The notes under the pieces were generated by a model. It ran no database searches and was not told the DNA's origin. It saw only the letters and a program-made list of their open reading frames with translations. The translations under genes were made by a program, and so were the position numbers. Below are positions 63,359 to 64,000 of a stretch of 64,000 nucleotides of DNA, piece by piece. Position 1 is the first letter of the stretch. Each line of letters begins with the position of its first letter. Origin of the DNA: Nocardia flavorosea NBRC 108225 (lineage in GTDB: Bacteria > Actinomycetota > Actinomycetes > Mycobacteriales > Mycobacteriaceae); contig NZ_BDCG01000003.1 of assembly GCF_001613385.1 (NCBI RefSeq), positions 24,486-88,485 on the forward strand. The letters run 5' to 3'.

Positions 63359-64000
63359 TTCACCGACGCCGCTACTGTCGCGCGGCGGCGGTAACCCCAT
63401 CCCCTCCGGCATCGCAGGTGCCTCCCTGAGGAGTTGCACCTGTCCGTGTGCGCGGTGTGGCGCTGCTACCCGGGCTCGCGCCCCACGCCGCCGCCCTCGG
63501 ACCGCAGTGACCGCGATACGCGCTGCGATGACGCGGAACCAACAAGCCGGGCCGTGAGATGCCGCCGAGCCCGAGCTCGTACCCGCCGAGGGACGCAAAA
63601 ACCGTCCCCCTGACCGGCGGCCGAACCTGCTGAAAGAACACTCCAACCGCCCGGCAGAACGGACGACGGGTAGCGGCCGGTCCGCGATATTGCGGCCGGG
63701 AGGTGTGTAGCCGCGGGACGTCCGGAGCCGGAGTCCGATCCCTGTCCGGCAGATATGAAAGGGCCGCTGAACCGGTCCATGTTCCGGCCTCGGCTGCCCC
63801 AGTCCTGCCCCGGCGGCGCCGGAGGCTTCCACGGTGGAAGTTCCGCTGCCACAGGTAGCTTCGCGAAACCCTGCCGAGAGTGGCCGACCGTGACGCTGGG
63901 ACGGGACGGGCGCAACGCGGGCGTGTCGGAAATACTCACAGGTGTGTCGCTAACACCCTGTTAACGCCTTGACCAGCGGGTTTGGGATGTTTCCGGCTGT
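63359..64000. other. left part of the dnaA-dnaN interval
   Basis: No gene is seen in these 642 bases. In actinobacteria oriC lies between dnaA and dnaN, so this should be its left flank. I see no clear TTGTCCACA/TTATCCACA box and no AT-rich unwinding element. A small inverted repeat CTTCCACGGTGGAAG is at 63826-63840. The functional origin core probably lies beyond the window. Confidence 0.5.

Noticed and set aside
63359..64000. oriC proper
   Set aside because: Position fits, but no DnaA-box cluster or unwinding element is visible in this part.
1..64000. CRISPR arrays, rRNA operons and complete insertion sequences
   Set aside because: No regularly spaced repeats, rRNA signatures or paired transposase inverted ends were found.

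Overview
The window reads as chromosome of a high-GC mycolic-acid actinomycete, most likely Nocardia or a close relative. Three things point there: the right third matches the mycobacterial order pcnA-mutT4-Rv3909-mviN-sigM-Rv3912-trxB2-trxC-cwlM-Rv3916c-parB-parA-gid-jag-yidC-yidD-rnpA-rpmH-dnaA gene for gene; there is a complete mce operon with its two YrbE permeases; and GTG starts and 4-bp start/stop overlaps are frequent. The species is inferred from gene order and protein character only.

Left edge (1-5.0 kb) is accessory DNA. A tyrosine recombinase cut by the window edge is translationally coupled to a small HTH protein and to a recombinase-like protein carrying three CxxC...GRPRxYCxxC modules. 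Beside it lie an orphan HEAT-repeat protein resembling the sensor half of NACHT/STAND proteins and a small Cx5R phosphatase. From 5.1 to 11.5 kb come a coupled ThDP enzyme/cyclase pair, a DUF445 membrane protein behind a sigma70-type promoter, a DinB-like TIGR03084 protein behind a TetR-type palindrome, an SRPBCC-like protein and an RNase HI.

The mce operon runs leftward from 22.1 to 11.6 kb: yrbEA, yrbEB, mceA-F (mceD and mceE encode lipoproteins) and two Mce-associated membrane proteins. Nearly all junctions overlap by 4 bp, so this is one lipid-import transcription unit.

From 22.6 to 37.5 kb is envelope and housekeeping cargo: secreted serine protease, LppU-like lipoprotein, L,D-transpeptidase, M13 peptidase, DUF4190 protein, pirin, NUDIX hydrolase, MFS exporter, a secreted glycine-rich protein, the pxpABC 5-oxoprolinase operon, a DUF4185 protein (candidate D-arabinan hydrolase) and a protein of unknown function.

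From 37.5 kb to the right end is the conserved origin-flanking block. It combines tRNA maturation (cca, rnpA), peptidoglycan export and its control (MurJ-pseudokinase fusion, CwlM pseudo-amidase), the sigM/anti-sigma pair, thioredoxin, chromosome segregation (parAB with five parS-like sites from parA to rsmG), membrane insertion (yidC, yidD, jag), rpmH and dnaA. The window stops in the dnaA-dnaN interval, before any recognisable oriC DnaA-box cluster.

I found no tRNA, rRNA or CRISPR array. The least explained parts are the 0-4.4 kb accessory segment and the 1.7-kb gene-poor, parS-rich interval upstream of parA.
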